Source: Anaerolineaceae bacterium
GTDB lineage: Bacteria; Chloroflexota; Anaerolineae; Anaerolineales; Anaerolineaceae
DNA: 64,000 nt
Assembly (NCBI GenBank): GCA_029975475.1
Contig: JARKPB010000010.1
Coordinates: 248,001 to 312,000 of the forward strand
Direction of reading: 5' to 3'
Position numbers and translations under genes: made by a program. The stretch's first letter is position 1; every line of letters begins with the position of its first letter. The notes under the pieces were generated by a model. That model was not told the DNA's origin. It saw nothing but the letters and a program-made list of their open reading frames with translations, and did not search any database. Below are positions 9,294-17,749 of the stretch, piece after piece.

Positions 9294-10001
9294 ATGAGCC
9301 CTCAACCAATGACACGCCGAAATTTTCTTAAACTCACCGGAATCACTCTGGCCGGCGCGGCTGCCTGTTCCAGCCTGGGATATGCTGCCCTGCACCAGCC
9401 GGAAATTGCCTTACCGCAAAGGATCTCAGGAAAGGAAGACGCGATGAATGATAGAGTACTGGTGACTTATGCCACTCGCTGCGGCTCAACCGCAGAAGTT
9501 GCCGAAGCGATTGCGGCCGCGCTCGCGAAGCGCGGTCTGAAAGCGGACCTGATCCCGGTCAAAGAAAAGCCACCCCTGACCGGTTACAAGGCGGTGGTGA
9601 TCGGCAGCGCTATCCGCATGGGCTCTTGGGTTGCGGAAGCCAGCGATTACATCCAGGCCAATCAGGCGGCATTGGAGCACCTGCCGACCGCGATTTTTAG
9701 CGTCCACGCCAATAATCTGGGTGATGATGAAGCCAGCCGCAGCGCTCGAAATGAGTATCACAAAGCTGTGCGCGCGCTGATCACTCCCCGCGCGGAAGCT
9801 TTTTTCGCCGGAAAGATCGATTATTCAAAGATGACCTTCCTCGACCGGCTGATCAGCAAAATGATGAAAGTGGAAGAGGTCGACCGCCGCGACTGGAAAC
9901 AGATCGCTGCCTGGGCAGAAACTCTGCCATTCGGGGATGAAACCGCCGGGATCAATGAATATGCCGGTCGCAACCCGCAGCGGTTGTATTTACTTTTTTA
10001 G
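9294..10001 (+). CDS. Flavodoxin-domain protein with Tat signal
   Basis: A 235-residue protein with two parts. Residues 1-35 form a twin-arginine signal (TRRNFLKLTG at 7-16, hydrophobic stretch, AAAC at 22-25 that could serve as a weak lipobox). Residues 51 onward form a flavodoxin domain of the HemG/menaquinone-dependent protoporphyrinogen oxidase type, with an FMN phosphate loop TYATRCGSTAEVA (58-70). A second in-frame ATG at 9444 (residue 51) has its own AAAGGAAG ribosome site and begins exactly at the flavodoxin domain, so a cytoplasmic short form is possible. Exported folded flavoproteins via Tat are plausible. It is followed by two sister membrane proteins that may be its partners. Confidence 0.85.
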   Translation: MSPQPMTRRNFLKLTGITLAGAAACSSLGYAALHQPEIALPQRISGKEDAMNDRVLVTYATRCGSTAEVAEAIAAALAKRGLKADLIPVKEKPPLTGYKAVVIGSAIRMGSWVAEASDYIQANQAALEHLPTAIFSVHANNLGDDEASRSARNEYHKAVRALITPRAEAFFAGKIDYSKMTFLDRLISKMMKVEEVDRRDWKQIAAWAETLPFGDETAGINEYAGRNPQRLYLLF

Positions 10002-10009
10002 GAGCTGAC

Positions 10010-10879
10010 ATGAATAAAGCGCTTAACTGGATGGTTCCCGCTATTTTTCTCCTCGCCCTGGCAGCGGCGCTGGCGGGTCTCTGGCCGGCTGAAGGACAAC
10101 CCTATCCTTTAACCAGCTTTCGCGGCGAAGAGGTGATGATCAACGCCCGCGGCCTGTATTACTGGGATACGGTCAGTTCTGCCGCCCAGATGAAAGGCAA
10201 CGACATGATCACCCTGTTTGTGGGTCTGCCGCTTCTGACCGCCGCATTTTTTCTCAGCCGGCGCGGTTCGCTGCGCGGCAAGTTCCTGCTCTCCGGCACG
10301 CTGGGTTTCTTCCTGTACACGTACATGTCCATGTGCGTGGGGGCTGCCTACAACCCCTTTTTCCTGGTTTATGTAGCCCTCTTCGGATTAAGTCTCTACG
10401 CCTTTATCCTCAGCATGCTGGCGTTTGACTTAAAAAGTCTGCCGGAGCGCTTTAGCCCCAAAACCCCGCGGGTCGCGATCGCCGTGGTGCTGTTTTCGGC
10501 GGGTGCTTTCCTCAGCCTGGCATGGCTGGGCCGGATTGTCCCGACCCTGCTTGGCAATCAACAACCAGCCCTGGATAACACCACCACGATGTTCATTCAG
10601 GCGATGGACCTGGTGCTGGTGGTGCCGCTGTGCTTTCTGGCGGGAATTTTGTTGCTGCGCCGCAGCGCCTGGGGTTACCTGCTCGGCACGGTCGGCGTGA
10701 TGAAATTCATCACCATGGGTCTGGCCGTCAGCACCATGGCTGTAAATATGGCCCTTTCCGGTGTGGCGGTCAGCGCGGCTGAACTGACTCTCTTCCCGGC
10801 GCTGGTGCTGGCCAACCTGACGGTCGCCTATCTGCTGCTGCGCAGCATCCGCGATGATCAGCCTGAGGGCTCGGTTTAG
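10010..10879 (+). CDS. Multi-pass membrane protein, paralog 1
   Basis: A 289-residue protein with about seven hydrophobic segments. An N-terminal membrane helix (residues ~9-27) is followed by an outside loop containing GEEVMINARGLYYWDTV, then a block of helices. It shares layout and local sequence with the next gene (RGLYYWD versus RGIYRHD; AAYNPFFLVYVALFGLSLYA versus AAFNPLLLVYIAAASASLYA), so the two arose by tandem duplication. No named domain is recognised. It starts 8 bases after the flavodoxin gene with GGAGCTGAC before the ATG. Confidence 0.75.
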   Translation: MNKALNWMVPAIFLLALAAALAGLWPAEGQPYPLTSFRGEEVMINARGLYYWDTVSSAAQMKGNDMITLFVGLPLLTAAFFLSRRGSLRGKFLLSGTLGFFLYTYMSMCVGAAYNPFFLVYVALFGLSLYAFILSMLAFDLKSLPERFSPKTPRVAIAVVLFSAGAFLSLAWLGRIVPTLLGNQQPALDNTTTMFIQAMDLVLVVPLCFLAGILLLRRSAWGYLLGTVGVMKFITMGLAVSTMAVNMALSGVAVSAAELTLFPALVLANLTVAYLLLRSIRDDQPEGSV

Positions 10880-10896
10880 ATAAAAAGACTGAGGTA

Positions 10897-11769
10897 TTGA
10901 TGAAGACTCAACGCTTATTGGTCCTGCTCGTCCTGCTGACTGCCCTGCTCGCAGGAATATATTCCGCGGTGGGCCTGTTCTCCAGCGGCGGTCCCGGCGA
11001 ACAGACAGTGGTGAACAATTATGGAGAAACGGTAACCCTTTACGGCCGCGGTATTTACCGGCACGACAGCGTGCTGAAAGCGCCAATCTTCCGCGGAACC
11101 GATGCGGTTACCCTGTTTAACGCGGTGCCTGCGCTGTTGATCGCCCTGTGGGCGGCGCGGCGCGGCGGTTTGGGCGCGCGCATCTTTCTGACCGGCATGC
11201 TGGCGTATTTTATATACAACGCCGCTTCGCTCGCCCTGGGAGCAGCCTTCAATCCGCTGCTGCTGGTGTATATCGCCGCTGCGTCAGCCAGCTTGTATGC
11301 CTTTATCCTGGCCTTTCGATCGATTGACCTGGAGGAACTGGCCCGGCGCAGTGCGGGGTTTCCGCGCGTCTGGGCGGCCGTTTTCCTGGTGCTGGGGGCG
11401 CTGTCCCTGGTCATCTGGATTGTGGACATCCTCGGCGCGCTGATCCAGGCAACGGTTCCAACCAATCTTGACCATTACCACACCGAATCAACCTACGTGC
11501 TGGACCTGGCGGTGCTGCTGCCGGCGCTGTGCTTTTCCGCCTGGCTGGTCTGGCGCCGTAAGGCAGCGGGGTACCTGCTGGCATTTCTCCTGATCGGTTT
11601 AAATCTGTTTGTCGGCCTGGTCGTGGTCGGGCAAACCGGTCTGATGATCGTTGAAGGGCTGGTATTAAGCGTCAAAGAAATGGCGCTGTATGTCGCGCCG
11701 TTCGTGCTGCTCGGGGCGCTGGCCGCTGCCCTGCTGGTCAGTATGTACCGCTCCATTCGAGTACAATAA
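10897..11769 (+). CDS. Multi-pass membrane protein, paralog 2
   Basis: A 290-residue protein with about seven membrane segments, a sister of the preceding gene (same loop between helix 1 and 2, same AxNPLLLVY helix). The loop reads GETVTLYGRGIYRHDSVLKA. It lies 17 bases downstream in the same operon, preceded by CTGAGGTATTG. Function unknown; a membrane anchor, permease or electron-transfer partner of the Tat flavodoxin is an inference from position only. Confidence 0.75.
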   Translation: MMKTQRLLVLLVLLTALLAGIYSAVGLFSSGGPGEQTVVNNYGETVTLYGRGIYRHDSVLKAPIFRGTDAVTLFNAVPALLIALWAARRGGLGARIFLTGMLAYFIYNAASLALGAAFNPLLLVYIAAASASLYAFILAFRSIDLEELARRSAGFPRVWAAVFLVLGALSLVIWIVDILGALIQATVPTNLDHYHTESTYVLDLAVLLPALCFSAWLVWRRKAAGYLLAFLLIGLNLFVGLVVVGQTGLMIVEGLVLSVKEMALYVAPFVLLGALAAALLVSMYRSIRVQ

Positions 11770-11817
11770 GTGGGGTTCCTGCGGAATCAAAATTAGAAGA
11801 AAGAAAAATTTAATCTG

Positions 11818-12363
11818 ATGAATATACAACAGGCGCAGCAAGAGATGCGAAAAGCCTTTTTAGGCGGTTTTGGCGGGCAGCTGACCGCGGGATTGATCTG
11901 GGCAGGCTCGGCTGCCCTGGCTACCTGGAGCAAGCCGCTTTATGCCATGGGTTTCCTTTTTTTCGGCAGTATGCTGCTCTTCCCGCTCACCCGCCTGGTG
12001 ATGCGCCTTCTGGGCCGCCCGGGCAAGGTCAGCCCGGAGAACCATCTGTGGGCGCTGGGCATGCAAACCGCGTTTACTGTCCCGATTAATTTCCTCCTGG
12101 TTGGCGCTGCCACCCTGTACAACCCGGATTGGTTCTTCCCGGCGGCGATGATTGCGGTTGGCGCGCATTACCTGCCATTTATCACCCTGTACGGCATGAA
12201 ACTGTTCGGCTTTCTGGCTGCGCTACTGGTTGGCGGCGGCACAGCCCTGGTTTTTCTCCCAACCGCCAGTTATCGTCTGGGAGGATGGATTTCCGCCGCT
12301 GCCTTTATCTTGTTCGCCTTTCTCGGAAGGGCTTTGGTAATCAAGGAAGAGACTGGCGGGTAA
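11818..12363 (+). CDS. DUF7010 family membrane protein
   Basis: A 181-residue protein with about six hydrophobic segments. The N-terminus MNIQQAQQEMRKAFLGGFGG, with the short amphipathic start followed by FLGGFGGQLTAGLIW, matches the small membrane family DUF7010. Function unknown. Downstream in the same direction, 12 bases on, is a methyltransferase gene. The leader before it is AT-rich with GAAGAAAGAAAAAT in front of the ATG. Confidence 0.7.
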   Translation: MNIQQAQQEMRKAFLGGFGGQLTAGLIWAGSAALATWSKPLYAMGFLFFGSMLLFPLTRLVMRLLGRPGKVSPENHLWALGMQTAFTVPINFLLVGAATLYNPDWFFPAAMIAVGAHYLPFITLYGMKLFGFLAALLVGGGTALVFLPTASYRLGGWISAAAFILFAFLGRALVIKEETGG

Positions 12364-12375
12364 ACAGGAAAGAAG

Positions 12376-13038
12376 ATGCGCAGCCAGCACGCAGACGACT
12401 ATAACCACGATGCCTGGGCGGAAGGCTACGACCAGGATGTGGCGGATGAAAGCCACCCGATCCGCGCCGGCTACAGCGCTTTGCTGGATTGGATGGCGAG
12501 CGCAGCAGAGATCGGCGCGTCGGACCGTGTGTTAGAGCTTGGTTCGGGCAGCGGCAACCTGACCCTGAGGCTGTCCGCCTGCGGCGAGCTGATCTGCGTG
12601 GATATTTCCGCCGCGATGGAAGCCCTGGCCGCGCCGAAACTGACCCACCTCTCCAACCGGCGCTTTATCCAGGAGGACATCCTGGCTGTCTTTGACCGCC
12701 CGAATTTTGGACCGTTTGACTGCGTGCTCAGTTCTTACACCGTACATCATCTGACCGAAGAAGAAAAGGTCTGGCTGTTTTCCCGGGTCTGGCAGCAGCT
12801 TGTTCCCGGGGGGCGGGCCGTGTTTGGCGACCTGATGGTGGAAACCGCCGCCTGCCAGGCCGGGCTGGCAGCGCGCTACCGGGCGCAAGGCCAGCCCGAT
12901 ACCGCCGAGAGCATTGAAGAAGAATTTTTCTGGCGCCTGGAAACCGCGGTTGAACAATTAACCCGCCTGGGTTTTTGGGTACAGACCCGGCGCTTTTCAG
13001 ATTTAACTTTTGGCCTGCTGTGTCGAAAAGGAAATTGA
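12376..13038 (+). CDS. Class I SAM-dependent methyltransferase
   Basis: A 220-residue Rossmann-fold methyltransferase. Motif I VLELGSGSGNL lies at residues 52-62, an acidic residue after the next strand (ICVDIS) would bind the ribose, and a motif II-like LSSYTVHHL follows. It resembles UbiE/YrrT-type enzymes; the methyl acceptor cannot be told. The start is supported by AGGAAAGAAG before the ATG, 12 bases after the DUF7010 gene. Confidence 0.85.
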   Translation: MRSQHADDYNHDAWAEGYDQDVADESHPIRAGYSALLDWMASAAEIGASDRVLELGSGSGNLTLRLSACGELICVDISAAMEALAAPKLTHLSNRRFIQEDILAVFDRPNFGPFDCVLSSYTVHHLTEEEKVWLFSRVWQQLVPGGRAVFGDLMVETAACQAGLAARYRAQGQPDTAESIEEEFFWRLETAVEQLTRLGFWVQTRRFSDLTFGLLCRKGN

Positions 13039-13097
13039 GCGGCGGGACAGTCAGCCCGGCGGCAGCGAACCCGCCCGCCGAAGCCTCTGGAAATACA

Positions 13098-13130
13098 AAA
13101 CCGCGCCTCGAAAAAATCGAGGCGCGGTTT
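13098..13130. terminator. Bidirectional intrinsic terminator
   Basis: A 14-bp perfect stem (AAACCGCGCCTCGA with its complement) and a 5-base A loop stand between two convergent genes. A-rich and T-rich flanks on the stem allow it to work in both directions. Confidence 0.88.
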
Positions 13131-13143
13131 GTTTCAGGGCAGC

Positions 13144-14385
13144 TTATGCCTGGTTGATTTGGGGCGGAGTGGGGGAGAAGCGCGCCTGACCCCCCAGGCG
13201 GGCGTGCAGACCCAGGTAGGCCAGCGCGGATACCGCGCACAGCGCTCCGCCGATATACCAGAGCAGGTTGGGGTTGTAATTGTCCAGGATCACTCCGGCA
13301 GCCCCCGGTCCAATGGTGGCCGGGATCATATAGGTCAGGCCAAAGACGGCCATGTAGCGCCCGCGCATCTGCTCGGGGGCAAAGTTGGACGCTACCGCCT
13401 GGATGGTGGGCATGATGATCATTTCACCGATGGTGATGACCACGATCGCCAGGGCAAATAACCAGTAAGCTGAAACGAAGCCGAACATGCTGAAACCGAG
13501 CATATAGAAGAGCGTGCCAAGGGCCATTATTTTGAAGGGCGCGCGGTTCTTAATGACGCGCGTGACCGTGAACTGGAAGAGGATCACCACGATGGCGCTG
13601 GTGGTCAGCAGGAAACCGTAGCCCTGCGGGTCGATGCCGTGCACATCGCGCAGATAAACCGAGAGCGAGTTGTACATCTGCTGGTAAACCAGGCCCATCA
13701 ACATCCCTGCCAGCAAAAAAGCGACGTAAGCGTAATCTTTAAGCACCTGGGTGTAACCGCGGAAGGTGGCCAGCACTGATTCAGCCGCCTGATCCGGGCT
13801 GGCTTCCGGTTTGGTTTCGGAGATAAAGAGGTAGAAGAGCACCGCCACCACACAACTGACAAAAGCGTCTATGATGAAGAGCGCCAAAAAAGAGCGGTTC
13901 GCGATCAGCCCGCCGATGGTCGGGCCGATGATCCAGGACATATTCGCGACCACACGCAGGATGCCAAAGCCCTCCTGGCGCTGGTGTTCCGGCAGGATAT
14001 CCGCGATCATCGCGCCGTGAGCCGGACCGGCGATGTCCGAAAGCAGACCGACCACAACCGCCAGCGGATAGAGCATGGAAAATTCATTCACCAGACCGAT
14101 CGAGAGGGTGCTGACCGCGCTGAAGACCAGCCCGAAGAGAATCAGCTTCCGCCGGCCAAATTTATCAGACAGCGCGCCGCCGATCATCCCGCCAAACAGG
14201 CCAAATATTGAGAACATCCCCAGGATAATGCCCGCCTGGGTCATCCCGACCTGGAACCGCTGGGTAATGTACAGGGAGAAGAAGGGAAAGAGCAGCGTCG
14301 CGCCGACGCGGTCAATGAAGGAAACGGCCACCACCACCCAGAACTTTTTTGGAAATTCGTTGAAGATCTTGATCAGTCGATTCAT
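13144..14385 (-). CDS. MFS transporter (drug-efflux-like, 12 TM)
   Basis: A 413-residue major facilitator with twelve predicted helices. The loop 2-3 signature GGALSDKFGRRKLILFG (near residues 57-73) is typical of MFS exporters, and a GPAHGAMIADILPEHQR loop follows helix 4. Substrate unknown; related to the YjjL/MdtG-like multidrug group. The ATG at 14385 follows GAAGGTG; an in-frame ATG at 14415 has no ribosome site. Confidence 0.85.
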   Translation of the reverse strand: MNRLIKIFNEFPKKFWVVVAVSFIDRVGATLLFPFFSLYITQRFQVGMTQAGIILGMFSIFGLFGGMIGGALSDKFGRRKLILFGLVFSAVSTLSIGLVNEFSMLYPLAVVVGLLSDIAGPAHGAMIADILPEHQRQEGFGILRVVANMSWIIGPTIGGLIANRSFLALFIIDAFVSCVVAVLFYLFISETKPEASPDQAAESVLATFRGYTQVLKDYAYVAFLLAGMLMGLVYQQMYNSLSVYLRDVHGIDPQGYGFLLTTSAIVVILFQFTVTRVIKNRAPFKIMALGTLFYMLGFSMFGFVSAYWLFALAIVVITIGEMIIMPTIQAVASNFAPEQMRGRYMAVFGLTYMIPATIGPGAAGVILDNYNPNLLWYIGGALCAVSALAYLGLHARLGGQARFSPTPPQINQA

Positions 14386-14475
14386 AGGCGCACCTTCTGC
14401 ATCGCATGATAACACAGCCGCCCGGAAAGCAACTGGTCATTCGGCCAGTCCTGGCGCGGACAGATTACGGAACTT

Positions 14476-14688
14476 TTGGTTTTGATTAACCGGAACCAAC
14501 AGCGGCGGAAAGGCCTGAAGAAAATCCCGCAGCGCCGTGTGGCCGCGCTGGAAGAGCGCCTGCCGGGCATCCAGCAGATTGAAGGCAGCTACCAGCGCCA
14601 GACCCTGACGGTAGATTACGACGATACGCAATTAACGGAAGAAGAAATTCGCGATGCGGTCCGGCAGGCCGGTTATTCCCCGGCCTGA
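14476..14688 (+). CDS. HMA-like small protein lacking the CxxC metal motif
   Basis: About 70 residues with the beta-alpha-beta-beta-alpha order of heavy-metal-associated domains: strand LLVLIN, helix RRVAALEERLPG, strands IQQIEGSYQRQTLTVDYD and helix TEEEIRDAVRQAGY. The usual metal-binding CxxC loop is replaced by RNQQRR-like residues, so metal binding is unlikely. The start is uncertain (TTG at 14476, or slightly upstream; no clear ribosome site). The 3' end overlaps the convergent Nudix gene by 16 bases. Confidence 0.55.
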   Translation: MVLINRNQQRRKGLKKIPQRRVAALEERLPGIQQIEGSYQRQTLTVDYDDTQLTEEEIRDAVRQAGYSPA

Positions 14689-15143
14689 AACAGCGGCATT
14701 ACCGTCTTGCGGAAAAAATCGCGCTCTTCAGGATGCGCCAGAACCCTCTCCACCGCGTCCGGATCAAAAAAACCCAGGCGCTCGATTTCTTTCTCCTGCG
14801 GGCGCAAATCCCCGCCGCAGCCGAGGTATTCCAGCAGGAATATGGTCGTTTCCTGGCCAGAAAAACCCAGAGCAGCCTGGTCTTCCGGGGTAAATGGAAA
14901 ACGGACGGGTTCGGCGAACTGGCGCAGCACCCGGTAAGCCTGCGAGCCGGTTTCCTCAACCAGCCCGCGCAGCAGCGCAGCTCTCAGGTCAGCATCCCCC
15001 GCCTTAACCTCGCCTCCGGGAAAGTACCACTCCCCGCCAACCTCGGCCGGGCCGTCCGGCCCGTCCATGCGCCGCACCTTGCGCAGCAGCAGAACCCGCC
15101 CTTCGCGCAAAACCACAGCCCCAACCGCCCGACAAAGGTTCAT
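14673..15143 (-). CDS. Nudix hydrolase
   Basis: A 156-residue Nudix protein. The Nudix box is recognisable (GGEVKAGDADLRAALLRGLV then EETG) but deviates from GX5EX7REUXEEXGU: D replaces the first E, one extra residue is present, and the E after R is G. The metal-binding EE pair is kept. It may therefore be a divergent or weak pyrophosphatase. The ATG at 15143 overlaps nothing upstream but lies inside the ATGA overlap with the preceding GNAT gene, so the pair is translationally coupled. Confidence 0.8.
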   Translation of the reverse strand: MNLCRAVGAVVLREGRVLLLRKVRRMDGPDGPAEVGGEWYFPGGEVKAGDADLRAALLRGLVEETGSQAYRVLRQFAEPVRFPFTPEDQAALGFSGQETTIFLLEYLGCGGDLRPQEKEIERLGFFDPDAVERVLAHPEERDFFRKTVMPLFQAGE

Positions 15144-16270
15144 TTTTCCGTCAGATTCTTGATAAACACACGGCGGCGTTTATGCTGGCGGACGTCGAAG
15201 TGCTTCCACTGCGTGCGCATTTTCAAATTGGTTTCCAGTTCCGGGTTTGATTCAACTTTCTTAATCCCCATGCGGTTGAAGACGCGGATGATATGGTCAA
15301 TCAGCACCGCGTTTAACCCCATCCCCTGGTATTCAGAACGAATAGCCACCAGATACAGATCCCCGCGGTCGTTCCAGCGCAGGGCTTTTAACAGGTGGAT
15401 AAAGCCAAAGGGGAACAGCTTACCCTGAGATTTTTGCAGGGCGCGCGAAAGGGAAGGCAGCGCCACCCCGAAAGCCACCAGACGGTCGTGCTCATCAGCG
15501 ATCATGGGCACAAAATCCTGATTCACCAGCCCGAAATACTGGCGGGTATAGGCTTCGATCTGGCGCTCATTGAGCGCCACCATACCGTACAGGTTTTTAT
15601 ATTCTTCATTTAGTAAGCCGAAGAGCTGACCGGCGTACGCCAGCATATCTTTTTTACGCTTGAAGCGCAGCAGCCGCAGATTGTTGCGTTTAAGCACAAT
15701 TTCCGCCAGGCGCGAAATCTTTTCCGGCACTTCAGAAGGAACATCCACTTCGTATTCCAGCCAGTCAATGTCTTTGGTATAACCGTGCTGTTCCATGTGC
15801 TGCGGATAGTAGGGGTAATTGTAGAACGTCGCCATCGTGCCCAGTTCATCAAACCCTTCCACCAGCATACCCTCGCGGTCCAGGTCGGTAAAGCCGAGCG
15901 GGCCATGAATGGCGCTCAAGCCCTGCTCGCGCCCCCAGGCTTCTACCTGCGCCAGCAGAGCTTTAGAAATCTCCGGGTCGTCCTCAAAATCAAACCAGCT
16001 GAAGCGGATATACGGGCTTTGCCACTTCTCGATAGCCTTTCGGTTGATAATACCGGCGATCCGCCCGGCCAGGCGGCCGTCTTTGTAAGCCAGCCAGTAG
16101 CGCGCATCTGCATATTCAAAGGCAGCGTTGGTTTCGCGGCTGAGCGTGTGCAGATCGTCATCAAACAGGTTGGGAACGAAGCAGGGGTGCTTGCGGTAGA
16201 GCGCGAGCGGATAGTTGATAAAGTCCTTCAGCTGCGCGCGGGTAGAAACTTCCTTGATCGTAATAGACAT
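15140..16270 (-). CDS. GNAT-fold protein (large YghO-like N-acetyltransferase)
   Basis: A 376-residue protein of the family seen as hypothetical or YghO-like GNATs, with an N-terminal LALYRKHPCFVPNLFDDD block, a central GPLGFTDLDREGMLVEGFD, and a C-terminal acetyltransferase-like core (YLVAIRSEYQGMGLNAVLID). Substrate unknown. The ATG at 16270 follows AAGGCGG; upstream in-frame codons reach 16330 without support. It ends in an ATGA overlap with the Nudix gene. Confidence 0.8.
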   Translation of the reverse strand: MSITIKEVSTRAQLKDFINYPLALYRKHPCFVPNLFDDDLHTLSRETNAAFEYADARYWLAYKDGRLAGRIAGIINRKAIEKWQSPYIRFSWFDFEDDPEISKALLAQVEAWGREQGLSAIHGPLGFTDLDREGMLVEGFDELGTMATFYNYPYYPQHMEQHGYTKDIDWLEYEVDVPSEVPEKISRLAEIVLKRNNLRLLRFKRKKDMLAYAGQLFGLLNEEYKNLYGMVALNERQIEAYTRQYFGLVNQDFVPMIADEHDRLVAFGVALPSLSRALQKSQGKLFPFGFIHLLKALRWNDRGDLYLVAIRSEYQGMGLNAVLIDHIIRVFNRMGIKKVESNPELETNLKMRTQWKHFDVRQHKRRRVFIKNLTEK

Positions 16271-16353
16271 ATTGGCCGCCTTAATCCTGAGGTTCGCGCC
16301 GGGAAAGCGTTCTGACCATTTTAACCCCAAACTGAGAGAATGGGAGCGAGAGC

Positions 16354-16620
16354 TTAATCAGACCCGGGATGCAGGATTTCTTTCTCCGCGCGGATAATTT
16401 CATCCAGCAGGTCCTGGATTTCTTTCTTCGTTTCGGCCGGCACAGCCGGGTTGTAGGCGGCAAATTTAACCAGATCGCGGGCCTGGCGCAGGGTGTCCTT
16501 CACCCGCGCGGTGCGGGTAAAATCTTCCCACCCGCCGGCTTCAACGGGGATCTCGCGCGCTTTCTGGATCAAGGCGCGGGCGCGTTTGATGCGTTCCGCT
16601 GTAGGAATCAATTTTGCCAC
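16354..16620 (-). CDS. Small helical conserved hypothetical protein
   Basis: An 88-residue, charged, mostly helical protein rich in Lys/Arg/Glu, with no cysteines, signal or membrane segment. No domain is recognised. The start is GTG at 16620 behind GGGAGG. It lies between DegV and the GNAT gene on the same strand, 83 bases before the GNAT start, so it may be co-transcribed with them. Confidence 0.6.
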   Translation of the reverse strand: MAKLIPTAERIKRARALIQKAREIPVEAGGWEDFTRTARVKDTLRQARDLVKFAAYNPAVPAETKKEIQDLLDEIIRAEKEILHPGSD

Positions 16621-16687
16621 GGCAGCCTCCCTGGTTCAGTCAGTTATCGGTTGGCGGTCCGCCCGGTAAGAATCGCCCTCGATGAAA

Positions 16688-16710
16688 CAGCCCCTGGGCT
16701 GCAGGGGCTG
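16688..16710 (-). terminator. Weak terminator-like hairpin after DegV
   Basis: A 9-bp stem CAGCCCCTG / CAGGGGCTG with a 5-base loop lies 20 bases after the DegV stop and is followed on the minus strand only by TTTCATC. It may reduce read-through into the next gene rather than end transcription. Confidence 0.4.
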
Positions 16711-16729
16711 GCAGTACGGCGCGGGTGAA

Positions 16730-17587
16730 TCAATCCTCCGCGTAACCGCAAAGCGCGATCGCGCGCGGACCGGTATGCACCCCCAGGACCGGGGAAACAA
16801 TGGTGATGAACATTTCAACGGGGTTGTGTTCCTGGCGCACGCGCTCGGCCAGGGCTCTGGCCTCTTCTTCAGCGTTGTTGTGCAGCACAGCCACATGCAG
16901 CGCTTTACCCGGGGGAATATGGCGAAAGAATTGTTTATACAGTCCGTCGATCGCTCCGCTTCGCGAGCGAGCCGGCAGGCTGGCGCCAACCGTGCCGGTG
17001 TCCGGCTTGACATAAATTAACGGTTTGATCTGGATGACCGAATCGAGAAACTTGATCGCCTCGCTGATGCGCCCGCCTTTGCTCAGATAGGTGATCGTAT
17101 CCAGGGAGATATAATAAACCATCCGATCGCGAACTTTTTCAGCCGCGGCCAGCATCTGGGCCATACCGCCGCCCGCCTCCCGCGCCCGCGCCGCGGCGAT
17201 CACCTGCCAGCCCAGGCCCATGGAATTGTTGCGGCCGTCCATCACGGTGACCGGAATGGGCGATTGTTCCGCCGCCTGACGCGCCGACTGGATGGTTCCG
17301 CTCATCGCGCTGCTGATGGTGATCGCCAGCACCTCGCTGGCACCCCGGTCGGCAGCCTTTTGATAGGCCGCCAGAAAGTCGCGCGGAGCCGGCTGAGAGG
17401 TGGTGGGGTGGCGGTTTTCTCGCGCCAGACGCTCATAAAATGCCAGCGCAGAAAGTTCAACCCCGTCTAAAAACTGCTCATCGCCAAAGATGATGGTTAG
17501 CGGGACAACCTCAATTTGATACTGCTCAACCCATTCGGCCGGAATATCGCAGGTGCTGTCAGTAACCAGAGCGATTCGATGACTCAT
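16730..17587 (-). CDS. degV: DegV family fatty-acid-binding protein
   Basis: A 285-residue DegV protein, which binds a fatty acid and, in Gram-positive bacteria, serves fatty acid kinase (FakB role). The family marks TDSTCDIP (residues 9-16), HPTTSQPAP (60-68) and the SSAMSGTIQSA loop are intact, as is TYLSKGGRIS. No FakA kinase gene is in the window. Upstream, a perfect AACCAA-TTA-TTGGTT palindrome at 17622-17636 could be an operator for this gene. Confidence 0.9.
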   Translation of the reverse strand: MSHRIALVTDSTCDIPAEWVEQYQIEVVPLTIIFGDEQFLDGVELSALAFYERLARENRHPTTSQPAPRDFLAAYQKAADRGASEVLAITISSAMSGTIQSARQAAEQSPIPVTVMDGRNNSMGLGWQVIAAARAREAGGGMAQMLAAAEKVRDRMVYYISLDTITYLSKGGRISEAIKFLDSVIQIKPLIYVKPDTGTVGASLPARSRSGAIDGLYKQFFRHIPPGKALHVAVLHNNAEEEARALAERVRQEHNPVEMFITIVSPVLGVHTGPRAIALCGYAED

Positions 17588-17621
17588 AAGAAGTTCCTGA
17601 TGTGGGGATACCCTAGATTTT

Positions 17622-17636
17622 AACCAATTATTGGTT
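17622..17636. promoter_or_regulatory. Palindrome upstream of degV (possible operator)
   Basis: AACCAA TTA TTGGTT, a perfect 6-bp inverted repeat with a 3-base centre, 35 bases upstream of the DegV start. It has no T run and so is more like a protein-binding site than a terminator. Confidence 0.35.
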
Positions 17637-17749
17637 CGCTGTGGTTTCAGAAAGTCATATTTTTCGATAGATTTTTTCGAGGTGAAATATATCCGCTCCG
17701 CGAGCTGCCTTTCGTGTCGCGGCTTTGATTGGAAAAAAAAGACTCAAGA

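Noticed and set aside
13144-14415. Longer MFS start at 14415
   Set aside because: The ATG at 14385 has GAAGGTG at proper distance and begins the usual MFS N-terminus.
16636-17020. Frames opposite to and out of phase with DegV
   Set aside because: They are shadows of the well-supported DegV gene.
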